64,000 nucleotides of DNA from Datura wrightii (Eukaryota; Streptophyta; Magnoliopsida; Solanales; Solanaceae), in assembly GCA_035772735.1 (NCBI GenBank), contig JASDFA010000006.1:14551501-14615500 (forward strand), given 5' to 3'. The notes beneath the pieces were generated by a model. The model worked only from the letters and a program-made list of their open reading frames with translations. It had not been told where the DNA came from and made no database searches. A program made the position numbers and the translations under genes. Below, piece by piece: positions 22,245 to 32,519 of the stretch (positions are counted from its first letter, which is position 1; every line of letters starts with the position of its first letter).

Positions 22245-22363
22245 GGGATGCAACACGAGGACTTCCCCGGGGGTCACCCATCCTAGTACTAATCTCGCCC
22301 AAGCACGCTTAACTTCGGAGTTCTGATGGGATCCGGTGCGTTAGTGCTGGTATGATCGCATCC
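22245..22363 (-). rRNA. 5S rRNA gene, A4 copy 8
   Basis: 119 nt of the nt 72 G->T plus nt 96 T->G subfamily, last before block B4. Confidence 0.94.
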
Positions 22364-22576
22364 GTCACTCCTAGCGCTCTGAATTCTTTTAAGCTTCTTT
22401 CCTTCCGCGCTCCGTCCTCAACCTGCCCCCGCACTATCCCGCCTGTCGCACACGCTGTCTGTTGCCGCCTGTCGCGCCTCCATCGCCTAACCTAATGACA
22501 CCCCGCCCCGAATATCTTTTTTGCAAAAAAATATTGTAAAAAAGCGACATAATTAAGCGGAGTTCCGGCAAAAGAA

Positions 22577-22617
22577 TGGATGCAACACGAGGACTTCCCA
22601 GGGGGTCACCCGTCCTA
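22577..22617 (-). pseudogene. 5S rRNA 3' fragment (nt 79-119), end of A4
   Basis: The break lies at GTCCTA (22612-22617), a one-base variant of the usual ATCCTA, and the nt 119 C->A mark is present. Confidence 0.94.
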
Positions 22618-23308
22618 ACATACACCGAAAATAGAGAAAATCGTAAATTGTCATTTGTTCGAAAAATAGTAATGCCGATCAAACGAAATGACAGGGCGCC
22701 CGTCACCAGGCCCCGCAGGCTGCGCACAGCCAAAATTTGGGGCCAAACGGAGACGGTCGATCAAATCTCCAGAAATCCGTGTGCTAACATAATACCGAAA
22801 ATCGAGAAAATCGTAAAGTATCATTTACGCGAAAAATAGTGATGCCGATCAAACGAAATGATAGCGCGCCTGTCACCAGGCCCCGCGGGCTGCGCACAGC
22901 CAAAATTTGGGGCCAAATGGAGACGGTCGATCAAATCTCCAGAAATCTGTGGGCTAACATATACCGAAAATTGCAAAAATCGTAAATTCTCATTTATGCA
23001 AAAAATAGTGATGCCGATCAAACGAAATGATAGGGCGCCCGTCACCAGGCCCCGCGGGCTGCGCACAGCCAAAATTTGGGGCCGAACGGGGGCGGTCGAT
23101 CAAATCTCCAGAAATCCGCGTGCTAACATTCGCCGAAAACCGAGAAAATCGTAAATTGTCATTTATTCGAAAAATAGTGATGCCAATCAAACGAAATGAT
23201 AGAGCGCCCGTCACCAGGCCCCGCGGGCTGCGCACAGCCAAAATTTGGGGCCGAACGGAGGCGGTCGATCAAATATCCAGAAATCCCTGGGCTAACACGC
23301 ACTGAAAA
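22618..23308. repeat. 169-bp satellite block B4, left part
   Basis: 691 bp, about 4.1 monomers, from the 5S junction to the U island. The final monomer ends at GCTAACACGCACTGAAAA, a variant of the uninterrupted GCTAACACGCACCGAAAA seen in U-less blocks. Confidence 0.95.
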
Positions 23309-23861
23309 GTTTGAAAGTTAGCAACATAGGCGCACTATGCTAGTGTCGACAGACCGGCCGACATCGGATATCACATGCTAACCTATGTCGAGACCCAACG
23401 CCCATCGATGAATGCCCAGCGATAGAAAATTTAAACTAGAACACCTATGCTTATGCTTATGATATAAATAAAATCCTAGAGATTAGTGGTGGTAGTGCTG
23501 GCCTACCATGGTCGCTTGCCATGGTGGTGTCGGTTGTGGTGGGTCGTTAGGACGAGTTTTTAAATTAAAATTGTCAACCATATTGGGAAATATGTTGAAA
23601 TGAGTGCGATAGAGGCGTATTTTAGAAAAATGGCTCGGCCAAACCGCCTTTCGGCAGTTTGTCGAGATAGATCTCGAAAAAATACACAAAATGAAAAAAA
23701 AAATCGCGTAAAACGTATAATGCAGCCCAAAGTTATGATCATTTATATAATATGCCTCTAATAAACTATTTTTCCGTCGATTATATTACAGTTTTAACAA
23801 CATTATGTAAGATCTCATCAAAAGACTTGCATCTCGGCAGTTCTTATTTTGTTAATAAAGA
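23309..23861. other. U1 segment of island U, copy a
   Basis: 553 bp of non-satellite, non-5S DNA inserted in the satellite. It holds a short perfect inverted repeat (ACCATGG and CCATGGT, seven bases apart, near 23505-23525), CGAGAT/ATCTCG at the T-rich end near 23665, and an A-rich run near 23690. Short open frames of 60-68 codons on the minus strand recur in the other copies, but only because the copies are nearly identical. They show no recognisable domain. It may be LTR U5 or internal retroelement sequence continuing from U2. I could not identify it. Confidence 0.8.
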
Positions 23862-23943
23862 GCTAACACACACCAAGAATCGCGAAAATCGTAAATTCTC
23901 ATTTATGCAAAAAATAGTGATGCCGATCAAACGAAATGATAGG
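23862..23943. repeat. 82-bp satellite piece inside island U, copy a
   Basis: Half a satellite monomer, from GCTAACACACACC to ACGAAATGATAGG, in the same orientation as the surrounding blocks. It separates U1 from U2. Confidence 0.93.
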
Positions 23944-24285
23944 ACTATCTAAATTCTGATTTCTTATTCTGATCTCTTTCTGTACTATACTGATTCTTTA
24001 GTGATTACCGTAATGAATTGATTTAAAACCGAAGTGGGGCTTATATATAATAGAAACAATAAATCGCATTCAGGGAATGCGACTTATAAGTCGCATTTCA
24101 GGAATGCGATTTATAAGTCGCATTTCAGGAATGCGATTTATAAGTCGCATTTTGCCTTGCGACGCGCCTACTTGCCGCTTGTCCGATCTTTCCCCGTGCC
24201 TTTTTCTAGCATGTATGTATTTCAAATACTCTTAACCAACACGTGAATAGGCCATCTATAAGCTAGAAATTTACGGGGTGTAACA
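23944..24285 (-). mobile_element. U2: partial LTR-like segment, copy a
   Basis: On the minus strand this begins TGTTACACCCCGTAAATTTC at 24285, the form of 5' LTR end common in plant Ty3/gypsy (Tekay/Del-type) elements. About 235 bp in lies TATATATAAGCCCC (24050-24037), a good LTR TATA box. No CA-ended 3' LTR terminus, primer binding site, gag or pol is seen, so this looks like a U3-R remnant. Three copies of a 27-bp palindromic repeat lie between the LTR end and the TATA. Satellite resumes immediately at 24286. The family assignment is inferred from the termini only. Confidence 0.6.
24064..24152. repeat. 27-bp palindromic minisatellite in U2, copy a
   Basis: Three 27-bp units plus a partial one. 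The first contains a perfect 22-bp palindrome at 24076-24097 (AATGCGACTTA and its complement); later units are near-palindromes. It sits just upstream of the LTR-like TATA box. Confidence 0.9.
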
Positions 24286-27004
24286 GCAGATCAAACGAAA
24301 TGATAGGGCGCCCGTCAGCAGGCCCCGCAGGCTGCGCACGACCAAACATTTGGGAAAAAACGGAGACGGTCGATCAAATCTCCAGAAATCCGTGGGCTAA
24401 CTTTCACCGAAAATTGAGAAAACGGTAAATTGTCATTTATTCAAAAAATAGTGATGCCGATCAAACGAAATGATAGGGAGCCCGTCACCAGGCCCCGCAG
24501 GTTGCGCACAGCCAAAATTTGGGGCCGAACGGAGACGGTCGATTGAATCTCGGAAAATCCGTGGGCTAACTTTCACCGAAAATCGAGAAAACGGTAAATT
24601 GTCATTTATTCAAAAAATAGTGATGCCGATCAAACGAAATGATAGGGAGCCCGTCACCAGGCCCCGCAGGCTGCGCACAGCCAAAATTTGGGGCCGAACG
24701 GAGACGGTTGATCAAATCTCCATAAATCCGTGGGCTAAAATACACCGAAAATCGCGAAAATCATAAATTGTCATTTATTCGAAAAATAGTGATGCCGATC
24801 AAACGAAATGATAGGGCGCCCTTCACCAGGCCCCGCGGGCTGCGCACATCCAAAATTTGGGGCCGAACGGAGGCGGTCGATCAAATCTCCAGAAATCCGT
24901 GGGCTAACATATACCGAAAATTGCAAAAATCGTAAATTCTCATTTATGCAAAAAATAGTGATGCCGATCAAACGAAATGATAGGGCACCCGTCACCAGGC
25001 CCCGCGGGCTGCGCACAGCCAAAATTTAGGGCCAAACGGGGGCGGTCGATCAAATCTCCAGAAATCCGTGTGCTAACATTCGCCGAAAACCGAGAAAATC
25101 GTAAATTGTCATTTATTCGAAAAATAGTGATGCCAATCAAACGAAATGATAGAGCGCCCGTCACCAGGCCCCGCGGGCTGCGCACAGCCAAAATTTGGGG
25201 CCGAACGGAGGCGGTCGATCAAATATCCAGAAATCACTGGGCTAAGACGCACCGAAAATCGAGAAAATCGTAAATTCTCATTTATGCGAAAAATAGTGAT
25301 GCCGATCAAATGAAATGATAGCGCGCCTGTCACCAGGCCCCGCGGGCTGCACACATCAAAAATTTGGGGCTGAACGGAGCCGGTCGATCAAATCTCTAGA
25401 AATCCGTGGGCTAACATACACCGAAAATCGCGAAAATCGTAAATTCTCATTTATGCGAAAAATAGTGATGCCGATCAAACGAAATGATAGGGCGCCCGTC
25501 ACCAGGCCCCGCAGGCTGCGCACAGCCAAAATTTGGGGCCGAACGGAGGCGGTCGATTGAATCTCGAAAAATCCGTGGGCTAACATACACCGAAAATTGA
25601 GAAAATCGTAAATTTTCATTTATGCAAAAAATAGTGATGCCGATCAAACGAAATGATAGGGCGCCCGTCACCAGGCCCCGCAGGCTGCGCACAGCCAAAA
25701 TTTCGGGCCAAACGGAGACGGTCGATCACATCTCCAAAAATCCGTGGGCTAACATACACCGAAAATCGAGAAAATCGTAAATTGTCATTTGTTCGAAAAA
25801 TAGTAATGCCGATCAAACGAAATGACAGGGCGCCCGTCACCAGGCCCCGCAGGCTGCGCACAGCCAAAATTTGGGGCCAAACGGGGACGGTCGATCAAAT
25901 CTCCAGAAATCCGTGTGCTAACATACACCGAAAATCGAGAAAATCGTAAATTCTCATTTATGCGAAAAATAGTGATGCCAATCAAACAAAATGATAGCGC
26001 GCCTGTCACTAGGCCCCGCGGGCTGCGCACATCAAAAATTTGGGGCCAAACGGAGCCGGTCGATCAAATCTCTAGAAATCCGTGGGCTAACATACACCGA
26101 AAATCGCGAAAATCATAAATTCTCATTTATGCGAAAAATAGTGATGCCGATCAAACGAAATGATAGGGCGCCCGTCACCAGGCCCCGCAGGCTGCGCACA
26201 GCCAAAATTTGGGGCCGAACGGAGGCGGTCGATTGAATCTCGAAAAATCCGTGGGCTAACATACACCGAAAATTGAGAAAATCGTAAATTCTCATTTATG
26301 CAAAAAATAGTGATGCCGATCGAACGAAATGATAGGGCGCCCGTCACCAGGCCCCGCAGGCTGCGCACAGCCAAAATTTCAGGCCAAACGGAGACGGTCG
26401 ATCACATCTCCAAAAATCCGTGGGCTAACATACACCGAAAATCGAGAAAATCGTAAATTGTCATTTGTTCGAAAAATAGTAATGCCGATCAAATGAAATG
26501 ACAGGGCGCCCGTCACCAAGCCCCGCAGGCTGCGCATAGCCAAAATTTGGAGCCAAACGGAGACGGTCGATCAAATCTCCAGAAATCCGTGTGCGTTAAT
26601 ACACCGAAAATTGAGAAAATCGTAAATTCTCATTTATGCAAAAAATAGTGATGCCGATCGAACGAAATGATAGGGCGCCCGTCACCAGGCCCCGCGGGCT
26701 GCGCACACCCAAAATTTGGGGCCAAACGGAGCCGGTCGATCAAATCTTCAGAAATCCGTGGGCTAACATACACCGAAAATCGAGAAAATCATAAATTCTC
26801 ATTTATGAGAAAAATAGTGATGCCGATCAAACAAAATGATAGGGCGCCCGTCACCAGGCCACCCGGGCTGCGCACAGCCAAAATTTGGGGCCGAACGGAG
26901 GTGGCCGATCAAATCTCCAGAAATCCGTGGGCTAACATACACCGAAAATCGAGAAAATCGTAAATTCTCATTTATGCAAAAAATAGTGATGCCGATCAAA
27001 CGAA
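24286..27004. repeat. 169-bp satellite block B4, right part
   Basis: 2719 bp, about 16 monomers. The first monomers after U are a special type with CTTTCACCG, ACGGTAAATTG and, at 24334-24361, a divergent core (CCAAACATTTGGG). Later the usual type order returns. At 26595-26598 the four bases TAAC are replaced by their reverse complement GTTA. Confidence 0.95.
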
Positions 27005-27088
27005 ATCCTAGTACTACTCTCGCCCAAGCACGCTTAACTTCGGAGTTCTGATGGGATCCGGTGCGTTAGTGTTGGTATGATCGCATCC
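27005..27088 (-). pseudogene. 5S rRNA 5' fragment (nt 1-84), start of A5
   Basis: One change, nt 17 G->A. Confidence 0.95.
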
Positions 27089-27301
27089 GTCATTCCTAGC
27101 GCTCTGAATTCTTTTAAGCTTCTTTCCTTCCGCGCTCCGTCCTCAACCTGCCCCCGCTCTATCCCGCCTGTCGCACACGCCGTCTGGTGCCGCCTGTCGC
27201 GCCTCCATCGCCTAACCTAACGACACCCCGCCCCGAATATCTTTTTTGCAAAAAAATATTGTAAAAAAGCAACATAATTAAGCGGAGTTCCGGCAAAAGA
27301 A

Positions 27302-27420
27302 GGGATGCAACACGAGGACTTCCCAGGGGGTCACCTATCCTAGTACTACTCTCGCCCAAGCACGCTTAACTTCGGAGTTCTGATGGGATCCGGTGCGTTA
27401 GTGCTGGTATGATCGCATCC
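27302..27420 (-). rRNA. 5S rRNA gene, A5 copy 1
   Basis: 119 nt with one change, nt 85 G->A in the C box. Confidence 0.95.
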
Positions 27421-27633
27421 GTCACTCGTAGCGCTCTGAATTCTTTTAAGCTTCTTTCCCTCCGCGCTCCGTCCTCAACCTGCCCCCGCTCTATCCCGCC
27501 TGTCGCACACGCCGTCTGGTGCCGCCTGTCGCGCCTCCATCGCCTAACCTAACGACACCCCGCCCCGAATATCTTTTTTGCAAAAAAATATTGTAAAAAA
27601 GCGACATAATTAAGCGGAGTTCATGCAAAAGAA

Positions 27634-27752
27634 GGGATGCAACACGAGGACTTCCCAGGGGGTCACCCATCCTAGTACTACTCTCGCCCAAGCACGCTTA
27701 ACTTCGGAGTTTTGATGGGATCCGGTGCGTTAGTGCTGGTATGATCGCATCA
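27634..27752 (-). rRNA. 5S rRNA gene, A5 copy 2
   Basis: 119 nt with one change, nt 41 G->A. Internal boxes are intact. The 3' flank reads TTCATGC rather than TTCCGGC. Confidence 0.95.
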
Positions 27753-27965
27753 GTCACTCCTAGCGCTCTGAATTCTTTTAAGCTTATTTCCGTCCGCGCT
27801 CCGTCCTCAACCTGCCCCCGCTCTATCCCGCCTGTCGCACACGCCGTCTCGTGCCGCCTGTCGCGCCTCCATCGCCTAACCTAACGACACCCCGCCCCGA
27901 ATATCTTTTTTGCAAAAAAATATTGTAAAAAAGCGACATAATTAAGCGGAGTTCCGGCAAAAGAA

Positions 27966-28084
27966 AGGATGCAACACGAGGACTTCCCAGGGGGTCACCC
28001 ATCTTAGTACTACTCTCGCCCAAGCACGCTTAACTTCGAAGTTCTGATGGGATCCGATGCGTTAGTGCGAGTATGATTGCATCC
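27966..28084 (-). rRNA. 5S rRNA gene, A5 copy 3
   Basis: 119 nt. Changes are nt 7 G->A, 15 C->T, 16 A->C, 28 C->T, 46 C->T, 81 G->A (C box) and 119 C->T. It is the most altered full-length copy of this array and a probable pseudogene. Confidence 0.92.
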
Positions 28085-28297
28085 GTCATTCCTAGCGCTC
28101 TGAATTCTTTTAAGCTTCTTTCCTTCCGCGCTCCGTCCTCAACCTGCCCCCGCTCTATCCCGCCTGTAGCACACGCCGTCTGGTGACGCCTGTCGCGCCT
28201 CCATCGCCTAACCTAACGACACCCCGCCCCGAATATCTTTTTTGCAAAAAAATATTGTAAAAAAGCGACATAATTAAGCGGAGTTCCGGCAAAAGAA

Positions 28298-28416
28298 GGG
28301 ATGCAACACGAGGACTTCCCAGGGGCTCACCCATCCTAGTACTACTCTCGCCCAAGCACACTTAACTTCGGAGTTCTGATGGGATCCGGTGCGTTAGTGC
28401 TGGTATGATCGCATCC
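28298..28416 (-). rRNA. 5S rRNA gene, A5 copy 4
   Basis: 119 nt. Changes are nt 57 C->T (A box) and 91 C->G (C box). Confidence 0.94.
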
Positions 28417-28629
28417 GTCACTCCTAGCGCTCTGAATTCTTTTAAGCTTCTTTCCTTCCGCGCTCCGTCCTCAACCTGCCCCCGCTCTATCCCGCCTGTC
28501 GCACACGCCGTCTGTTGCCGCCTGTCGCGCCTCCATCGCCTAACCTAACGACACCCCGCCCCGAATATCTTTTTTGCAAAAAAATATTGTGAAAAAGCGA
28601 CATAATTAAGCGGAGTTCCGGCAAAAGAA

Positions 28630-28670
28630 TGGATGCAACACGAGGACTTCCCAGGGGGTCACCCATCCTA
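28630..28670 (-). pseudogene. 5S rRNA 3' fragment (nt 79-119), end of A5
   Basis: Breaks at ATCCTA (28665-28670) with the nt 119 C->A mark. Confidence 0.95.
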
Positions 28671-31107
28671 ACATACACCGAAAATAGAGAAAATCGTAAA
28701 TTGTCATTTGTTCGAAAAATAGTAATGCCGATCAAACGAAATGACAGGGCGCCCGTCACCAGGCCCCGCAGGCTGCGCACAGCCAAAATTTGGGGCCAAA
28801 CGGAGACGGTCGATCAAATCTCCAGAAATCCGTGTGCTAACATAATACCGAAAATCGAGAAAATCGTAAAGTCTCATTTATGCGAAAAATAGTGATGCCG
28901 ATCAAACGAAATGATAGCGCGCCTGTCACCAGGCCCCGCGGGCTGCGCACAGCCAAAATGTGGGGCCAAATTGAGACGGTCGATCAAATCTCCAGAAATC
29001 CGTGGGCTAACATATACCGAAAATTGCAAAAATCGTAAATTCTCATTTATGCAAAAAATAGTGATGCCGATCAAACGAAATGATAGGGCGCCCGTCACCA
29101 GGCCCCGCGGGCTGCGCACAGCCAAAATTTGGGGCCGAACGGGGGAGGTCGATCAAATCTCCAGAAATCCGTGTGCTAACATTCGCCGAAAACCGAGAAA
29201 ATCGTAAATTGTCATTTATTCGAAAAATAGTGATGTCAATCAAACGAAATGATAGAGCGCCCGTCACCAGGCCCCGCGGGCTGCGCACAGCCAAAATTTG
29301 GGGCCGAACGGAGGCGGTCGATCAAATATCCAGAAATCACTGGGCTAACACGCACCGAAAATCGAGAAAATCGTAAATTCTCATTTATGCGAAAAATAGT
29401 GATGCCGATCAAACGAAATGATAGCGCGCCTGTCACCAGGCCCCGCGGGCTGCGCACATCAAAAAGTTGGGGCCGAACGGAGCCGGTCGATCAAATCTCT
29501 AGAAATCTGTGGGCTAACATACACCGAAAATCGCGAAAATCGTAAATTCTCATTTATGCGAAAAATAGTGATGCCGATCAAACGAAATGATAGGGCGTCC
29601 GTCACCAGGCCCCGCAGGCTGCGCACAGCCAAAATTTGGGGCCGAACGGAGGCGGTCGATTGAATCTCGAAAAATCCGTGGGCTAACATACATAGAAAAT
29701 TGAGAAAATCGTAAATTCTCATTTATGCAAAAAATAGTGATGCCGATCAAACGAAATGATAGGGCGCCCGTCACCAGGCCCCGCAGGCTGCGCACAGCCA
29801 AAATTTCAGGCCAAACGGAGACGGTCGATCACATCTCCAAAAATCCGTGGGCTAACATACACCGAAAATCGAGAAAATCGTAAATTGTCATTTGTTCGAA
29901 AAATAGTAATGTCGATCAAAGGAAATGACAGGGCGCCCGTCACCAGGCCCCGCAGGCTGCGCACAGCCAAAATTTGGGGCCAAACGGAGACGGTCGATCA
30001 AATCTCCAGAAATCCGTGTGCTAACATACACCGAAAATCGGGAAAATCGTAAATTCTCATTTATGCGAAAAATAGTGATGCCGATCAAACAAAATGATAG
30101 CGCGCCTGTCACTAGGCCCCGCGGGCTGCGCACATAAAAAATTTGGGGCTGAACGGAGCCGGTCGATCAAATCTCTAGAAATCCGTGGGCTAACATACAC
30201 CGAAAATCGCGAAAATCGTAAATTCTCATTTATGCGAAAAATAGTGATGCCGATCAAACGAAATGATAGGGCGCCCGTCACCAGGCCCCGCAGGCTGCGC
30301 ACAGCCAAAATTTGGGGCCGAACGGAGGCGGTCGATTGAATCTCGAAAAATCCGTGGGCTAACATACACCGAAAATTGAGAAAATCGTAAATTTTCATTT
30401 ATGCAAAAAATAGTGATCCCGATCGAACGAAATGATAGGGCGCCCGTCACCAGGCCCCGCAGGCTGCGCACAGCCAAAATTTCGGGCCAAACGGAGACGG
30501 TCGATCACATCTCCAAAAATCTGTGGGCTAACATACACCGAAAATCGAGAAAATCGTAAATTGCCATTTGTTCGAAAAATAGTAATGCCGATCAAATGAA
30601 ATGACAGGGCGCCCATCACCAAGCCCCGCAGGCTGCGCATAGCCAAAATTTGGGGCCAAACGGAGACGGTCGATCAAATCTCCAGAAATCCGTGTGCTAA
30701 CATACACCGAAAATTGAGAAAATCGTAAATTCTCATTCATGCAAAAAATAGTGATGCCGATCGAACGAAATGATAGGGCGCCCGTCACCAGGCCCCGCGA
30801 GCTGCGCACACCCAAAATTTGGGGCCAAACGGAGCCGGTCGATCAAATCTTCAGAAATCCGTGGGATAACATACACCGAAAATCGAGAAAATCATAAATT
30901 CTCATTTATGAGAAAAATAGTGATGCCGATCAAACAAAATGATAGGGCGCCGGTCACCAGGCCCCGCGGGCTGCGCACAACCAAAATTTGGGGCCGAACG
31001 GAGGTGGTCGATCAAATCTCCAGAAATCCGTGGGCTAACATACACCGAAAATCGAGAAAATCGTAAATTCTCATTTATGCAAAAAATAGTGATGCCGATC
31101 AAATAAA
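28671..31107. repeat. 169-bp satellite block B5
   Basis: 2437 bp, about 14.4 monomers with a readable type order and no U. After the junction come an ATAGAG/TTGTTCG type, a GTAAAGTCTC type, an ATATACCG type, a GGGGG type with ACATTCGCC, an ATATCC type with ACACGCACC, then CTCTAG, TTGAATCTCG, CACATCTCC and GTGTGC types, a second CTCTAG-TTGAATC-CACATC set four monomers on, and finally CTTCAG and GGAGGTGG types. It is co-linear with B6 at offset 4766-4767. Confidence 0.96.
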
Positions 31108-31191
31108 ATCCTAGTACTACTCTCGCCCAAGCACGCTTAACTTCGGAGTTTTGATGGGATCCGGTGCGCTAGTGCTGGTATGATAGCATCC
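31108..31191 (-). pseudogene. 5S rRNA 5' fragment (nt 1-84), start of A6
   Basis: Changes are nt 7 G->T, 23 A->G and 41 G->A. The adjoining upstream spacer has one extra A (GAAATTC). Confidence 0.94.
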
Positions 31192-31405
31192 GTCATTCCT
31201 AGCGCTCTGAAATTCTTTTAAGCTTCTTTCCTTCCGCGCTCCGTCCTCAACCTGCCCCCGCTCTATCCCGCCTGTCGCACACGTCGTCTGGTGCCGCTTG
31301 TCGCGCCTCCATCGCCTAACCTAACGACACCCCGCCCCGAATATCTTTTTTGCAAAAAAATATTGTAAAAAAGCAACATAATTAAGCGGAGTTCTGGCAA
31401 AAGAA

Positions 31406-31524
31406 GGGATGCAACACGAGTACTTCCCAGGGGGTCACCCATCCTAGTACTACTCTCGCCCAAGCACGCTTAACATCGGAGTTCTGATGGGATCCGGTGC
31501 GTTAGTGCTGGTATGATCGCATCC
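31406..31524 (-). rRNA. 5S rRNA gene, A6 copy 1
   Basis: 119 nt. Changes are nt 50 A->T (A box) and 104 C->A. Confidence 0.94.
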
Positions 31525-31737
31525 GTCATTCCTAGCGCTCTGAATTCTTTTAAGCTTCTTTCCTTCCGCGCTCCGTCCTCAACCTGCCCCCGCTCTATCC
31601 CCCCTGTCGCACACGCCGTCTGGTGCCGCCTGTCGCGCCTCCATCGCCTAACCTAACGACACCCCGCCCCGAATATCTTTTTTGCAAAAAAATATTGTAA
31701 AAAAGCGACATAATTAAGCGGAGTTCCGGCAAAAGAA

Positions 31738-31856
31738 GGGATGCAACACGAGGACTTCCCAGGGGGTCACCCATCCTAGTACTACTCTCGCCCAAGCACG
31801 CTTAACTTCGAAGTTCAAATGAGATCCGGTGCGTTAGTGCTGGTATGATCGCATCC
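31738..31856 (-). rRNA. 5S rRNA gene, A6 copy 2
   Basis: 119 nt. Changes are nt 35 C->T, 39 C->T, 40 A->T and 46 C->T, clustered before the A box. Confidence 0.93.
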
Positions 31857-32069
31857 GTCAATCCTAGCGCTCTGAATTCTTTTAAGCTTATTTCCTTCCG
31901 CGCTCCGTCCTCAACCTGCCCCCGCTCTATCCCGCCTGTCGCACACGCCGTCTGGTGCCGCCTGTCGCGCCTCCATCGCCTAACCTAACGACACCCCGCC
32001 CCGAATATCTTTTTTGCAAAAAAATATTGTAAAAAAGCGACATAATTAAGCGGAGTTCCGGCAAAAGAA

Positions 32070-32187
32070 GGGATGCAACACGAGGACTTCCCAAAGGTCA
32101 CCCATCCTAGTACTACTCTCGCCCAAGCACGCTTAACTTCGGAGTTCTGATGGGATCCGTTGCGTTAGTGCTGGTATGATCGCATCC
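32070..32187 (-). rRNA. 5S rRNA gene, A6 copy 3 (118 nt)
   Basis: Nt 91-95 (five C) are reduced by one with two C->T changes, which damages the C box. Also nt 28 C->A. It is a probable pseudogene. Confidence 0.92.
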
Positions 32188-32400
32188 GTCACTCCTAGCG
32201 CTCTGAATTCTTTTAAGCTTATTTCCTTCCGCGCTCCGTCCTCAACCTGCCCTCGCTCTATCCCGCCTGTCGCACACGCCGTCTGGTGCCGCCTGTCGCG
32301 CCTCCATCGCCTAACCTAACGATACCCCGCCCCGAATATCTTTTTTGCAAAAAAATATTGTAAAAAAGCGACATAATTAAGCGGAGTTCCGGCAAAAGAA

Positions 32401-32519
32401 GGGATGCAACACGAGGACTTCCCAGGGGGTCAACCATCCTAGTACTACTCTCGCCCAAGCAAGCTTAACTTCGGAGTTCTGATGGGATCCGGTGCGTTAG
32501 TGCTGGTATGATCGCATCC
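32401..32519 (-). rRNA. 5S rRNA gene, A6 copy 4
   Basis: 119 nt. Changes are nt 58 G->T (A box) and 87 G->T (C box). Both recur in 47052. Confidence 0.93.

Larger units (their letters stand above)
19624..22617 (-). repeat. 5S rDNA tandem array A4
   Basis: Eight full-length 5S genes between two half-gene fragments, nearly co-linear with the first eight of A3. Confidence 0.97.
27005..28670 (-). repeat. 5S rDNA tandem array A5
   Basis: Four full-length 5S genes between two half-gene fragments, unit step 332 bp throughout. Confidence 0.97.

Noticed and set aside
23505..23525. ACCATGG/CCATGGT hairpin in U1 as a terminator or regulatory stem
   Set aside because: The stem is seven base pairs, there is no adjacent T run or known gene, and such short inverted repeats are common by chance.
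23483..23689. A 68-codon minus-strand frame in U1 present in all U copies
   Set aside because: The copies are recent duplicates, so conservation is not informative. The peptide shows no gag, protease or other motif I recognise.
24286..24295. Target-site duplication around U2 (GATCAAACGAAATGATAGG on both sides)
   Set aside because: The shared bases are ordinary satellite sequence that would appear at any insertion in this array, so they do not prove a duplication.
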